Below, piece after piece: positions 53,897 through 63,339 of a stretch of 64,000 bases of DNA; within the stretch, counting starts at the first letter, position 1, and each line of letters begins with the position of its first letter. A program made the position numbers and the translations under genes. The notes below the pieces were generated by a model. The model searched no databases. It had not been told where the DNA came from and saw nothing but the letters and a program-made list of their open reading frames with translations. Origin of the DNA: Pseudomonas arsenicoxydans (GTDB lineage: Bacteria > Pseudomonadota > Gammaproteobacteria > Pseudomonadales > Pseudomonadaceae); the NCBI RefSeq assembly GCF_006438915.1, contig NZ_RCZE01000007.1, forward strand, positions 124,001-188,000. Reading direction: 5' to 3'.

Positions 53897-55813
53897 ATGT
53901 CCGTATCTCTGCCATTGCCTGACGATAAACACTCACTGCCACCGGTGCTGGTCGGCCCGCTGTTGCGGCGGCTGGAACCTGCGCGGCTGGTCATGTGGCT
54001 CGTGGGCTCCCGGGCGCTGTCGCTGACGTTGCGCCTGCAAGACTGTGCCGACATCCGACTGGATGCCGGACAGTGCACCGTCATCCCGGTCGGCACTCAC
54101 GCGTTTATCCACTTGATCGATGTGCCGCTGGCGACCGCCCTGCCCTGCGACACCATGATCGATTACGACCTGTTGATCGACGGGACTGGCATCGCCGACT
54201 GGGCCCCGCATCTGCTCTACGGCGAGGCGCGCTGCCCGAACTTCGTGCTGCGCTCGCGCATTGATCAATTACTGCATGGCTCCTGCCGTAAACCCCATCA
54301 CCCGGCCACCGATGGCTTGCTCTGTGTCGACGGACTATTGGCAACGGAACATGACGCATCGCAGCGCCCGGCACTGCTGATGATGACCGGCGATCAGGTG
54401 TACGCGGATGATGTCGCGGGCCCGATGCTGCGAGCGATCCATGCCTTGATCGACCGTCTGGGTCTGTTTGAAGAACACCTCGAAGGCGCCGTGGTCAGCG
54501 ACAGCGCCAGACTCTACGAACACCCGGCCAGTTACTACCACCGTGCGGATTTGTTACCGGCGCTTGAGAGCAACGAAACCCTGCGCGAGCGATTTTTCGG
54601 TGGCGCGCGCAAGCCGATTTTCACCAGCAGCAGTGCCGACAATCACCTGGTGACGTTTGCTGAAGTGATGGCCATGTATTTGCTGGTCTGGTCGCCGACG
54701 CCGTGGACATTGATCGCCCCGCAACCGCCCGCGCTGACGCCTGAAAGACTCAAGCGTTATGCCGTTGAACAAACCCATATCGATGGCTTCAAGTCCGGCC
54801 TGGGCGGTGTCGCTCGGGCCATGGCGCACCTGCCGTGCCTGATGATTTTCGACGACCATGACATCACCGACGACTGGAACCTTTCCGCGCAATGGGAAGA
54901 AACGGCCTACGGCCATCCGTTCTCCAAGCGCATCATCGGCAACGCCTTGATCGCCTACATGCTTTGCCAGGGCTGGGGCAACAACCCGGACGCGTTCAAC
55001 GGTGTGCTGGAAAAAATCCGTTTGCTCAGCATCACCGGGGGCGACCGTTACCTCGACAGTCCGGTGCAGGATGACTTGATCGATGCGCTGTTGAGCTTTC
55101 AGCAGTGGCATTACGTGCTGCCCACCACGCCCGCACTGGTGGTGATCGACACCCGCACCCGGCGCTGGCGCAGCGAGATGAACCTCAAGCAACCGTCGGG
55201 CCTGCTGGACTGGGAAGCCCTCAGCGAACTGCAACAGGAACTGCTCGATCACCCGTCGGCGATCATCGTTTCACCGGCGCCGATCTTCGGCGTCAAACTG
55301 ATCGAAACCGTGCAGAAAGTCTTCAGCTGGTTCGGTTATCCCCTGTTGGTGGACGCCGAAAACTGGATGGCCCATCGCGGCGCGGCGCAAGTGATCCTGA
55401 ACATCTTCCGACACTCGCGTACACCGGGTAACTACGTGGTGCTGTCCGGTGATGTGCATTATTCCTTCGTCTACGAAGTGCTGATCCGACACCGCAAGGC
55501 CGGTCCGAAAATCTGGCAGATCACCAGCAGCGGCATCAAAAACGAATTCCCGCCGACGCTGCTCGAATGGTTCGACCGCCTCAACCGCTGGCTCTACTCG
55601 CCGCGCTCGCCCCTCAACTGGCTGACCAAACGCCGACGCATGCGCATCGTCCCGCACATCCCCGAACATGCCGAGGCCGGCGAACGGCTATGGAACTCGG
55701 CGGGCATCGGCCAGGTGTACTTCAATGAGAAAGGGCAACCCCAGGATATCTATCAGCACAACTCAAACGGCTCGCCCAAGACCCGGATGGTTGCGCCTGA
55801 ACATGACGACTGA
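53897..55813 (+). CDS. PhoD-like metallophosphoesterase
   Basis: 638 residues without an obvious signal peptide, so probably cytosolic or peripheral. The metallophosphatase motifs MMTGDQVYADD, MIFDDHDITDDWNLS and VVLSGDVHYSFVYEV are spread from about residue 155 to 535. They suggest a PhoD-type phosphodiesterase acting on an unknown substrate. The N-terminal 100 residues are a beta-rich extra domain, as in several Pseudomonas homologues. A small P-loop gene starts 14 bases after the stop. Confidence 0.85.
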   Translation: MSVSLPLPDDKHSLPPVLVGPLLRRLEPARLVMWLVGSRALSLTLRLQDCADIRLDAGQCTVIPVGTHAFIHLIDVPLATALPCDTMIDYDLLIDGTGIADWAPHLLYGEARCPNFVLRSRIDQLLHGSCRKPHHPATDGLLCVDGLLATEHDASQRPALLMMTGDQVYADDVAGPMLRAIHALIDRLGLFEEHLEGAVVSDSARLYEHPASYYHRADLLPALESNETLRERFFGGARKPIFTSSSADNHLVTFAEVMAMYLLVWSPTPWTLIAPQPPALTPERLKRYAVEQTHIDGFKSGLGGVARAMAHLPCLMIFDDHDITDDWNLSAQWEETAYGHPFSKRIIGNALIAYMLCQGWGNNPDAFNGVLEKIRLLSITGGDRYLDSPVQDDLIDALLSFQQWHYVLPTTPALVVIDTRTRRWRSEMNLKQPSGLLDWEALSELQQELLDHPSAIIVSPAPIFGVKLIETVQKVFSWFGYPLLVDAENWMAHRGAAQVILNIFRHSRTPGNYVVLSGDVHYSFVYEVLIRHRKAGPKIWQITSSGIKNEFPPTLLEWFDRLNRWLYSPRSPLNWLTKRRRMRIVPHIPEHAEAGERLWNSAGIGQVYFNEKGQPQDIYQHNSNGSPKTRMVAPEHDD

Positions 55814-55827
55814 AACGGCGAGTCACC

Positions 55828-56328
55828 ATGAACCTCACCCGCACGCTGATCATCGGCAACTCTGGCGCCGGAAAAAGCTGGCTGGCGGAACGATTGGCCG
55901 CACAACTCAAGGCGCCATGGATCGATCTCGACCTGATTTACTGGGTCTCGGACGAACACAGCATCGCCCGCCCGCACGCGGCGGCACTGGGCATCGCGCG
56001 GGTGGCGGCCGATGAAGATGAGTGGGTGATCGAAGGTGTTTATGGCTGGATCGTCAGAGAACTTATCCACAGGGCAACGGCGCTGATCTGGTTGTGTGTG
56101 GATGACGACAGCTGTGTGGCCAATATTCGTCAGCGAGAACACAGACCGGACAATGACGAGTTGCTGAAAGCGTTGGTGGAATGGGCCGCCAGTTATCGGA
56201 TACGCGAGGACGCCAGTGGATTTACCGCACACCGGCAGTTGTTCGCAGGGTTTCACGGCTCAAAAATCAAACTCATGGATCGAGGTGAGATCAGCGCTTT
56301 CGCGAACACGCAATCAAACCAACTCTGA
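55828..56328 (+). CDS. P-loop adenylate kinase-like protein
   Basis: 166 residues. The Walker A motif GNSGAGKS lies at about residues 10-17. The DLDLIYW segment and the WVIEGVYGWIVREL segment resemble the 'topology modulation'/FlaR-like small kinase family. A substrate is not evident. Likely cotranscribed with the PhoD-like gene. Confidence 0.8.
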   Translation: MNLTRTLIIGNSGAGKSWLAERLAAQLKAPWIDLDLIYWVSDEHSIARPHAAALGIARVAADEDEWVIEGVYGWIVRELIHRATALIWLCVDDDSCVANIRQREHRPDNDELLKALVEWAASYRIREDASGFTAHRQLFAGFHGSKIKLMDRGEISAFANTQSNQL

Positions 56329-56337
56329 CACCTACCC

Positions 56338-56430
56338 TGTGGCGAGGGAGCTTGCTCCCGCTGGGCTGCGAAGCGGCCCCAACAAATGGGCCTGCTGCGC
56401 AAGCCAGCGGGAGCAAGCTCCCTCGCCACA
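56338..56430. repeat. REPIN, TGTGGCGAGGGAGCTTGCTC type
   Basis: Inverted arms separated by a spacer at the convergent 3' ends of the kinase-like and aminotransferase genes. Confidence 0.92.
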
Positions 56431-56432
56431 GT

Positions 56433-57617
56433 TTAATCAGCGCAGGCAATGGTCACGGCCCGGCCAACCCCTCTGACAATCATCTCCACCTCCCGCTCAT
56501 CGATCGTCAGCGGCGGCAACAAGCGAATGGTCTTCCCCCGGGTTACGTTAATCAGCAAACCGTGATCCCGCGCGGCGATCAGGGTCAGGTCGCGGATCGG
56601 CTGCTTGAGTTCGATGCCGATCATCAAGCCTTTACCACGGATCGCCAGGACGTTCGGATTGTCCGCCAGTTCGCTGCGTAATCTGGCGAGCAGGCGTTCG
56701 CCCTGAAGCCTGGCGTTCTCCAGCAGACCTTGCTCTTCGATGATGTCCAGCACCGTGCAGCCGACGCGACAGGCCAATGGATTACCGCCGAACGTGCTGC
56801 CATGACTGCCCGGTGTGAACAGATCGGCGGCTTTGCCCCGGGCCAGGCAGGCGCCGATGGGGATGCCGTTGCCGAGGCCTTTGGCCAGGGTCATGACGTC
56901 CGGGACAATGCCCTCGTGCTGGAACGCGAACCATTGGCCGGTGCGGCCGATGCCGGTCTGGATTTCGTCGAGCATCATCAACCACGAGCGCTTGTTGCAG
57001 AGTTCGCGCACCGCTTTGAGATAGCCCGGCGGCGCCAGCCGAACACCGCTTTCGCCCTGGATCGGCTCCATCAGGACTGCCACGATTCGTTGGCCATGGG
57101 CTTGTTGCACCTTTTCCAGCGCGCGCAGGTCACCGAACGGTACTTTGACGAAATCCCCCGGCAACTCATTGAAGCCCAGACGCACAGCCGGGCCATCGCT
57201 GGCGGATAACGTGCCCAGCGTTCGCCCATGGAAGGCATTTTCCATGACCACCACCAGCGGTTGCTCGACGCCTTTGTGCCAGCCGTAAAGCCGTGCGAGT
57301 TTCAGCGCGGTTTCGTTGGCTTCGGCACCGGAGTTGTTGAAGAACGCCCGCTCCATACCGGACAACATCGTCAGCCGCTGCGCCAACCGTTGTTGCCAAT
57401 CGATGCAGTAGAGGTTGGACGTGTGCAACAGCAAACCGGCTTGCTCGCTGATCGCCGAGACGATTCGAGGATGGGAGTGGCCAACGTTGGTCACCGCCAC
57501 GCCCGCCACCGCGTCCAGGTATTCACGACCCGCCTCATCCCACAGGCGCGTACCCAACCCTTTGCTGAAACTCAGGGCCAGCGGTTGGTAAGTACTCATC
57601 AGGCAGGCGGCGGTCAT
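56433..57617 (-). CDS. Class III aminotransferase, ArgD/AruC-like
   Basis: 394 residues from ATG 57617 (MTAACLMSTYQPLALSFSKG). The acetylornithine/succinylornithine signatures are present: NSGAEANETALKLAR, HGRTLGTLSASDG, LMLDEIQTGIGRTG and the PLP lysine in MTLAKGLGNGIPIGAC. It may act on an omega-amino acid or ornithine derivative. A LysR gene is divergent from it, so it is probably a catabolic paralogue rather than the arginine-biosynthetic enzyme. Confidence 0.88.
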   Translation of the reverse strand: MTAACLMSTYQPLALSFSKGLGTRLWDEAGREYLDAVAGVAVTNVGHSHPRIVSAISEQAGLLLHTSNLYCIDWQQRLAQRLTMLSGMERAFFNNSGAEANETALKLARLYGWHKGVEQPLVVVMENAFHGRTLGTLSASDGPAVRLGFNELPGDFVKVPFGDLRALEKVQQAHGQRIVAVLMEPIQGESGVRLAPPGYLKAVRELCNKRSWLMMLDEIQTGIGRTGQWFAFQHEGIVPDVMTLAKGLGNGIPIGACLARGKAADLFTPGSHGSTFGGNPLACRVGCTVLDIIEEQGLLENARLQGERLLARLRSELADNPNVLAIRGKGLMIGIELKQPIRDLTLIAARDHGLLINVTRGKTIRLLPPLTIDEREVEMIVRGVGRAVTIACAD

Positions 57618-57719
57618 GGCATCAAGCTCCATCAATGGTCAGTGTTTTTGCAGTATGGTTAGCCACCTGAGCTGGATAAACGCTGCAATACTTCAATCAT
57701 CTTAAAGCCGAGCTTGATA

Positions 57720-58625
57720 ATGGATTTATTCCAGGCAATGACCGTTTACGTACGCGTGGTAGAAGCCGGCAGCATGACGGCCGCCGCGCAGCAGTGTGAA
57801 ATGTCCACGACCATGGTTGGCAATCACCTGCGCGCGCTGGAACAACGCCTGGGTGTGCGCTTGCTCCACCGTACGACACGGCGCCAGCGCCTGACGGAAT
57901 TCGGCTCGGCTTATTACCAGCGCTGCCTTGAAGTATTGGGATTGGTCGCCGATTCCGAACGGCTGGCCGAACAGAGTCAGGACGCGCCCAGCGGTACCTT
58001 GCGCATCACGGCACCGCTGACCTTCGGCACGGAAAGGCTCGCGCCGGCGCTCAGCGAGTTTTCCCTGCAATGTCCGAAGGTCAAACTGGACGTGGTGCTC
58101 ACCAACGGGCGTCCCGACCTGCTCGAAAACGGCCTTGATGTGGCGTTTCGCCTGGGCGCCATTGAGCCGTCCAACCTGATCGCCCGGCCTCTGATCGACT
58201 ACACCCTGACCATGTGCGCATCACCGGAGTACCTGGCACGCCGATCAACACCGGAAAAACCCGAAGACCTGCAACATCACGACTGCTTGTCCTTTGCCTA
58301 CCCGGTCGGGGATGACTGGCAATCGGTTGAAAAACAATGGCGCCTGAGCGGCCCGGAAGGTGAAGTGATGGTGGCCGTCAGTGGTCCGATGCTGATCAAC
58401 AGTTCGGCGGGGTTGCATCAGGCAGCCCGAACCGGAATGGGCATCGTGATGCTGCCCGATGCGTTGGTCGAACAGGACCTGCTCGACGGAAAACTGGTGG
58501 CGTTGATGCAGCACTATCAACTGCCGAGCCGGCCCATGCACCTGGTGTATGCCCAGGACCGCTACCGGCTGCCGAAATTACGCCACTTCGTCGACTTTGC
58601 CATGCAGTTATGGGGCAAACACTAG
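57720..58625 (+). CDS. LysR-family transcriptional regulator
   Basis: 301 residues from ATG 57720; a TTG two codons upstream is less likely. The winged HTH (MTVYVRVVEAGSMTAAAQQC) is at residues about 7-65. The effector domain follows (GTLRITAPLTFGTERLAP). It belongs to the CrgA/DhcR-like LysR branch. Divergent from the aminotransferase gene, its likely target, with about 100 bases between starts. Confidence 0.93.
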   Translation: MDLFQAMTVYVRVVEAGSMTAAAQQCEMSTTMVGNHLRALEQRLGVRLLHRTTRRQRLTEFGSAYYQRCLEVLGLVADSERLAEQSQDAPSGTLRITAPLTFGTERLAPALSEFSLQCPKVKLDVVLTNGRPDLLENGLDVAFRLGAIEPSNLIARPLIDYTLTMCASPEYLARRSTPEKPEDLQHHDCLSFAYPVGDDWQSVEKQWRLSGPEGEVMVAVSGPMLINSSAGLHQAARTGMGIVMLPDALVEQDLLDGKLVALMQHYQLPSRPMHLVYAQDRYRLPKLRHFVDFAMQLWGKH

Positions 58626-58699
58626 CCGTGGCATTGCGCCATGAACTAATCTCGACGCCAGGCGGATCAATTGATATCTGTGCGTCAGGGAGAGCGGTG

Positions 58700-59713
58700 A
58701 TGGGGGAAGCGTCGAATATCACGCCGTTGAAATTCAATGTCTCAGATTTTAGCGAAGACCTGCTCCACACCATTCTGGAACTGGTCAGCGATGGCATTTG
58801 GGACTGGAACGCCAACACAGGTTTTGTTTACCGCAACCCCGGTTGGTACAAGATGCTCGGCTACGAGCCTCATTCCCTGGACAACACCGCGTTGACTTGG
58901 GAAAACCTCATCCACCCTGACGATTACCCCGGCGTCATGGCCGTGTTTGATGACTACCTGAAACAGCGCGCGCCCACCTATCAAGCCGAATATCGCTGCC
59001 GCATGCTGGACGGCAACTACACCTGGATCGAAGACCGCGGCTATGTGCTGTCCCGCAATGCCGACGGTTCGGTGGCGCGCATGGTCGGCGCGCACCGCAG
59101 CATCGACGACAAACGACGTCTGCTCGAGGAGTTGGAACGACGCGCTCATTCCCTTGAAGCCATCGTTGAAGAGCGTACGCGGGAGTTGTCCCGGGTCAAT
59201 CAGCAGCTTCAGATTCAACTCGAAGAGAACTGCAAACTGGCGGAAACCGACGCGCTCACCGCCATCGCCAATCGCTACCTGATGGAAAAAAGTCTGCCTC
59301 AGGAATGCGAACGAGCCCAACGCTTTCGACGACCGCTGTCTCTGATTGCCATGGACATCGATGACTTCAAGATCATCAACGATCACTACGGCCATGCCTT
59401 GGGTGATGCAGCCATCGTGCAGGTGGTCGAGGGCGTGAAGCACTTCGTGCGCGAAGGTGATCTGCTGGCGCGATGGGGCGGTGACGAGTTCGTCATGATC
59501 CTTCCCGATACCTCATTGGCTGACGCCAGACTCCTGGCCGAAAAAATCCGCGATGGCCTGTCGAGCCTGCCCCCGGTGGGCGCGTTTCAGGTGACCATGA
59601 GTTTTGGCGTGGTTCAGCGCTTTGAGGAAGAACAGCAGACTGGTTTGCTGGCTCGGGCTGATCAGGCGCTTTATCGGTCGAAGGTAGCGGGCAAGAATGT
59701 GATTTCGGGGTGA
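58700..59713 (+). CDS. PAS-GGDEF diguanylate cyclase
   Basis: 337 residues from ATG 58700 (AGGGAG upstream). A PAS domain with PAC motif (about 18-145; GIWDWNANTGFVYRNPGWYK) leads through a coiled coil (LEELERRAHSLEAIVEERTR) to a GGDEF domain. The active site is intact (RWGGDEFVMI), and the inhibitory RxxD site (REGD) lies five residues before it. It should make c-di-GMP with product feedback. No transmembrane segment is seen. Confidence 0.94.
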   Translation: MGEASNITPLKFNVSDFSEDLLHTILELVSDGIWDWNANTGFVYRNPGWYKMLGYEPHSLDNTALTWENLIHPDDYPGVMAVFDDYLKQRAPTYQAEYRCRMLDGNYTWIEDRGYVLSRNADGSVARMVGAHRSIDDKRRLLEELERRAHSLEAIVEERTRELSRVNQQLQIQLEENCKLAETDALTAIANRYLMEKSLPQECERAQRFRRPLSLIAMDIDDFKIINDHYGHALGDAAIVQVVEGVKHFVREGDLLARWGGDEFVMILPDTSLADARLLAEKIRDGLSSLPPVGAFQVTMSFGVVQRFEEEQQTGLLARADQALYRSKVAGKNVISG

Positions 59714-60114
59714 ATGACATCTTGCTCATTCGCGATGTTCTGCCCTCGGAAGTGGAATCCGTACGAGTCTTTTTGGGCGAAAACGGATGGTCTCACCGAA
59801 TAGGATCCACTGAAAATTTTGCGCAGTTGATTGCCAACTCCCAACGTACAGCGCTTGCATTGAAGGATGCCAAAATCATCGGGTTTGCCCGTGGCATCAC
59901 TGACGGTCTATCCAATGGGTATCTATCGATGGTGGTCGTGAGTGGACAACATCGGCGTGAAGGTGTCGGCCAGGCACTGGTCGAACATGTCATGGGACAG
60001 AACGCCGATATCACCTGGGTGCTGCGAGCCGGCCGGGAAGGCACCTCGACGTTCTTTTCGAGCTTGGGCTTTGAGCCGTCGAACATCGCAATGGAGCGCC
60101 CGCGTCGTAAATAG
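59710..60114 (+). CDS. GNAT-family acetyltransferase (GTG start)
   Basis: 134 residues, starting at a GTG that overlaps the cyclase stop as GTGA; no ATG in this frame is near. The acetyl-CoA loop is GQHRREGVGQALVEHVM with the LSMVVVS strand before it. It is coupled to the diguanylate cyclase. The substrate is unknown. Confidence 0.82.
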   Translation: MNDILLIRDVLPSEVESVRVFLGENGWSHRIGSTENFAQLIANSQRTALALKDAKIIGFARGITDGLSNGYLSMVVVSGQHRREGVGQALVEHVMGQNADITWVLRAGREGTSTFFSSLGFEPSNIAMERPRRK

Positions 60115-60126
60115 CCCGACTGCCAT

Positions 60127-60831
60127 TCACATCCCCGCCTTCACCAACACTGGTTTTTCCTGATAACGGTCGGGATACAACTGCTTCAACTGCGCCACTT
60201 TCGGTAGATCGTTGATCACGATGTACGGATAGGTCGGGTGTTCGGTCAGAAAATCTTGATGCTCCTCCTCCGCCGGGTAGAAACCGTTGTAGGTTTCCAG
60301 CCTGGTCACGATGGGTTTGTTGAACGAATGAGCCGCGTCTAACTGGGCGATGTAAGCCTGGGCGACGCGTTGCTGTTCGGTGTTCTCAATGAAAATCGCC
60401 GATCGGTATTGAGTGCCGCTGTCGGGGCCCTGACGGTTCAGTTCGGTGGGGTTGTGGGCCACCGAAAAATAGATCTGCAGCAACTTCCCATAACTGACCT
60501 GAGCCGGATCGAAAGTGACCTCGACGGATTCCGCATGGCCAGTATCGCCCTCGCTGACCCGTTCATATTGGGCGGTGTTCGCCGCACCGCCGGCGTAACC
60601 GGAGACCGCTTTCTTCACGCCTTTAACGTGCTGGAAAACGCCTTGGACGCCCCAAAAACATCCGCCGGCAAACACCACCTTTTCGCTGTGGGCCTGGGTC
60701 GTTTCATCCAGTGCTGGCGGAGGGATGACGACCGCTTCTTCGGCTCCGAACGAGAATGCCGAACACTGACTGATAACGCCGGCAGCGGCCATTCCCAACA
60801 GGGTGCGGCGCCAGGTGAACAGGGTTTTCAT
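60127..60831 (-). CDS. msrA: Peptide methionine-S-sulfoxide reductase MsrA, exported
   Basis: 234 residues. An N-terminal signal-like segment (MKTLFTWRRTLLGMAAAGVI) precedes the enzyme, so it acts in the periplasm. The catalytic Cys58 is in GGCFWGVQG; the GHAESVEVTFDP and YRSAIF segments are conserved. Final gene of the msrB-dipZ-msrA cluster. Confidence 0.93.
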   Translation of the reverse strand: MKTLFTWRRTLLGMAAAGVISQCSAFSFGAEEAVVIPPPALDETTQAHSEKVVFAGGCFWGVQGVFQHVKGVKKAVSGYAGGAANTAQYERVSEGDTGHAESVEVTFDPAQVSYGKLLQIYFSVAHNPTELNRQGPDSGTQYRSAIFIENTEQQRVAQAYIAQLDAAHSFNKPIVTRLETYNGFYPAEEEHQDFLTEHPTYPYIVINDLPKVAQLKQLYPDRYQEKPVLVKAGM

Positions 60832-60861
60832 GGAGCAGACTCCTCAACAAATGAAATGACT

Positions 60862-62640
60862 TCAACCGAACGTGAACGCATAAGCCGAGACACCCGGATC
60901 GAGAAACTCGATGCTGAACGTCCGATCTGTCACGCCGCCGTTCTGGCGTACCAATTGATACAAACGCTGTGAATTCACACTGCCGCTGCCATCGGGTGCC
61001 ACATCGGTGCCGTGGGCATCACCTGGGGCTTTGCCGTCGATGAGCACTTTGAATCGCACCGGTTTACCGTCGGCACCGGGGCCCAGCACCAGGTGCAGAT
61101 CACGGGCATGGAAGCGATACACGATGCGACTGGCTGGCGCGCTGGAGGTCGCACGCTCTGAACCGACATTCCACGTCCCGTCCAGGCTCCAGTCGTTGAG
61201 GGCCAGTTCGGCGGGAGGGCTGTACGCGGCGACTTTGTCCGGCACAAGGCCGGTTTCAGGGACGAAATGCTCCGCCCGCTGGAAACCGACATAGGTTTCC
61301 GTTGATTGCACTTCGCTCATGTCCGGCGCGAGCTGAACCCCTGTCGCCTCCGCGTTGATCAAACCGTCCGCGACTTTCACCGCGCCCGCTTCACGCAAAA
61401 GTTGCTGGATGACCCTTTCCGATTCGGCGTAATCGCCTTCACCAAAGTGGTGATAACGAATGCGCCCCTGAGCATCGGCAAAATAGTGGGCCGGCCAGTA
61501 TTCGTTGTTGAAGGCGCGCCAGATCTTGTAGTCGTTATCGATGGCCACCGGGTAAGTGATGCCCAGGTCCTTCATGGCCTTGGTGACATTACCGACGTCC
61601 CGTTCGAAGGCGAATTCGGGGGCATGAACACCGATCACCACCAATCCCTGATCGCGATACTTCTCTGCCCAGGCTTTCACATACGGCAAGGTGCGCAGGC
61701 AGTTGATGCAGGAGTAAGTCCAGAAATCCACCAACACGACTTTGCCCTTCAAGGCCTGCGCGCTCAGAGGTGGGGAATTGAGCCATTGCACCGCGCCATC
61801 CAGCGGTGGGAGATTGCCTTCAATCGGCAACGCGCCCGATGCCTTGTCACTCACCTTCATCGCCCCACCCGCAGCCATCATCGCCCCGCTGTTGTTCAGC
61901 GACTTGCCGGCCAACCGGCCCACCAGGGCTTGCTCGATCCCGCCGGTGGACGCGGTCGAAACCCGCGCCAGAATCCCCGTATCCACCCCCAGGGCAATCG
62001 CGGCGACACCCGCCAGCATCGCTGCCCCCAGACCGCGCCGAACCCATTCGCCAGCGCCAATCGAGCGCTTCATCGCCGCAAAGACTTTACCGCCAAGCAG
62101 CAATGCCACGGCGAGCGACGTGGCGGCACCGGCCGCATACGCCAGCAGCAACAACGTGGTTTCGATGCTTGCCCCTTGCAGCGCCGCACCGGTCAGCAAC
62201 AGGCCCAGAATCGGCCCGGCGCAAGGTGCCCAGAGCAGGCCCGTGGCGACGCCGATCAGGAACGAAGCGCCGGGACGCGGCCGGGCATCGGCGCCTGCGG
62301 CTTCCGACAGTCGGCTGCCGGCCGCCACCAGTGGCCGCGTCAGCCGCTCGGCCAGTTGCGGCAACAGCAGCGTCAGTCCGAACAATGCAACGAACAGCAA
62401 CGCGAGCCAGCGACCGTACTGATTGACTTGCACCACCCAACCGCCGCCCACCGCCGCTAACGTGGCGACCAGGGCGAAGGTCAACGCCATCCCCGCCAAC
62501 AGCGGCAAGCCACTTTTCATAAACGGCTGCCCGGTTCGCGCGAAGACAAAGGGCAGCACCGGCAGAATGCAGGGGCTGACAATCGTCAATACACCACCGA
62601 GATAAGCGAGAACCAAAAGCCACATAGCGTCGACCTGCAT
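60862..62640 (-). CDS. DipZ/DsbD-like thiol-disulfide transporter with thioredoxin domain
   Basis: 592 residues from ATG 62640. The N-terminal CcdA/DsbD-like part (about 1-240) has six to seven helices with paired Cys in SPCILPVLPF and APCAGPILGL. A periplasmic thioredoxin-like domain has the CINC motif in FWTYSCINCLRTLPYV. A C-terminal beta domain (about 450-590) follows. It carries electrons from the cytosol to the periplasm, presumably to regenerate the flanking MsrA and MsrB. Confidence 0.9.
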   Translation of the reverse strand: MQVDAMWLLVLAYLGGVLTIVSPCILPVLPFVFARTGQPFMKSGLPLLAGMALTFALVATLAAVGGGWVVQVNQYGRWLALLFVALFGLTLLLPQLAERLTRPLVAAGSRLSEAAGADARPRPGASFLIGVATGLLWAPCAGPILGLLLTGAALQGASIETTLLLLAYAAGAATSLAVALLLGGKVFAAMKRSIGAGEWVRRGLGAAMLAGVAAIALGVDTGILARVSTASTGGIEQALVGRLAGKSLNNSGAMMAAGGAMKVSDKASGALPIEGNLPPLDGAVQWLNSPPLSAQALKGKVVLVDFWTYSCINCLRTLPYVKAWAEKYRDQGLVVIGVHAPEFAFERDVGNVTKAMKDLGITYPVAIDNDYKIWRAFNNEYWPAHYFADAQGRIRYHHFGEGDYAESERVIQQLLREAGAVKVADGLINAEATGVQLAPDMSEVQSTETYVGFQRAEHFVPETGLVPDKVAAYSPPAELALNDWSLDGTWNVGSERATSSAPASRIVYRFHARDLHLVLGPGADGKPVRFKVLIDGKAPGDAHGTDVAPDGSGSVNSQRLYQLVRQNGGVTDRTFSIEFLDPGVSAYAFTFG

Positions 62641-62668
62641 CAAGTGAGTGAAAGGACATGCCCAAGGA

Positions 62669-63187
62669 TCAAGCTGCCTGTGGCTCGAACGTCAACGCCA
62701 GACCATTCATGCAATAACGCAGGCCGGTAGGCTTTGGCCCGTCATCGAAGACATGCCCCAGATGACCGCCACAGCGCCGACAGTGGACTTCTTCACGCAG
62801 CACGCCAAAGGACCGGTCCTGACGAGTGGCCACCGCTTTGTCCAGGGGGGCCCAGAAGCTGGGCCAGCCGGTGCGGCTGTCAAACTTGGTATTGGATGAG
62901 AACAGTGGCAGATCACAACCGGCGCAGGCGAAAACGCCTTCGCGATGTTCATTGTTCAAAGGGCTGCTGTAAGCCCGCTCGGTGCCCTCTTCACGCAGGA
63001 TTTCGTACTGCTCGTCGCTGAGCATGGCGTGCCATTCGCTGTCGCTGTGGGTCACCTCGAATACCTGCGCCGCGCCGGCATCACTGACCAGTGCGGTACT
63101 GGCGGCAAATTTTGGCAACACACCGATCACCAAGGCTGCAGCGCCCAGCCCGCCGCCCGCTACAAGAAACTGTCGCCGTGAAAACAT
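62669..63187 (-). CDS. msrB: Peptide methionine-R-sulfoxide reductase MsrB, Tat-exported
   Basis: 172 residues. The start MFSRRQFLVAGGGLGAAAL is a twin-arginine signal. The zinc-binding CAGC and CRRC pairs and the catalytic Cys in RYCMNGLAL are present. Repairs R-form methionine sulfoxide outside the cytoplasm. First gene of the cluster; divergent from a response regulator. Confidence 0.95.
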   Translation of the reverse strand: MFSRRQFLVAGGGLGAAALVIGVLPKFAASTALVSDAGAAQVFEVTHSDSEWHAMLSDEQYEILREEGTERAYSSPLNNEHREGVFACAGCDLPLFSSNTKFDSRTGWPSFWAPLDKAVATRQDRSFGVLREEVHCRRCGGHLGHVFDDGPKPTGLRYCMNGLALTFEPQAA

Positions 63188-63339
63188 GGTCTTCTCCAAA
63201 ATTCCCGATGCCTGATAAGGAACACAGCCTAGGCTTGGGTTGATCGCCAAATCCTCACGAGCAGTTAAACAATTCGTGATAACTCGGACTGAGGAAAACC
63301 CGCACAATGTGCCCATTGCGCTACAAAGGATTGAGCTTT

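Noticed and set aside
10431..56430. CRISPR array from repeated palindromes
   Set aside because: The repeats are dispersed REP elements in inverted pairs, not regularly spaced direct repeats, and there are no cas genes.
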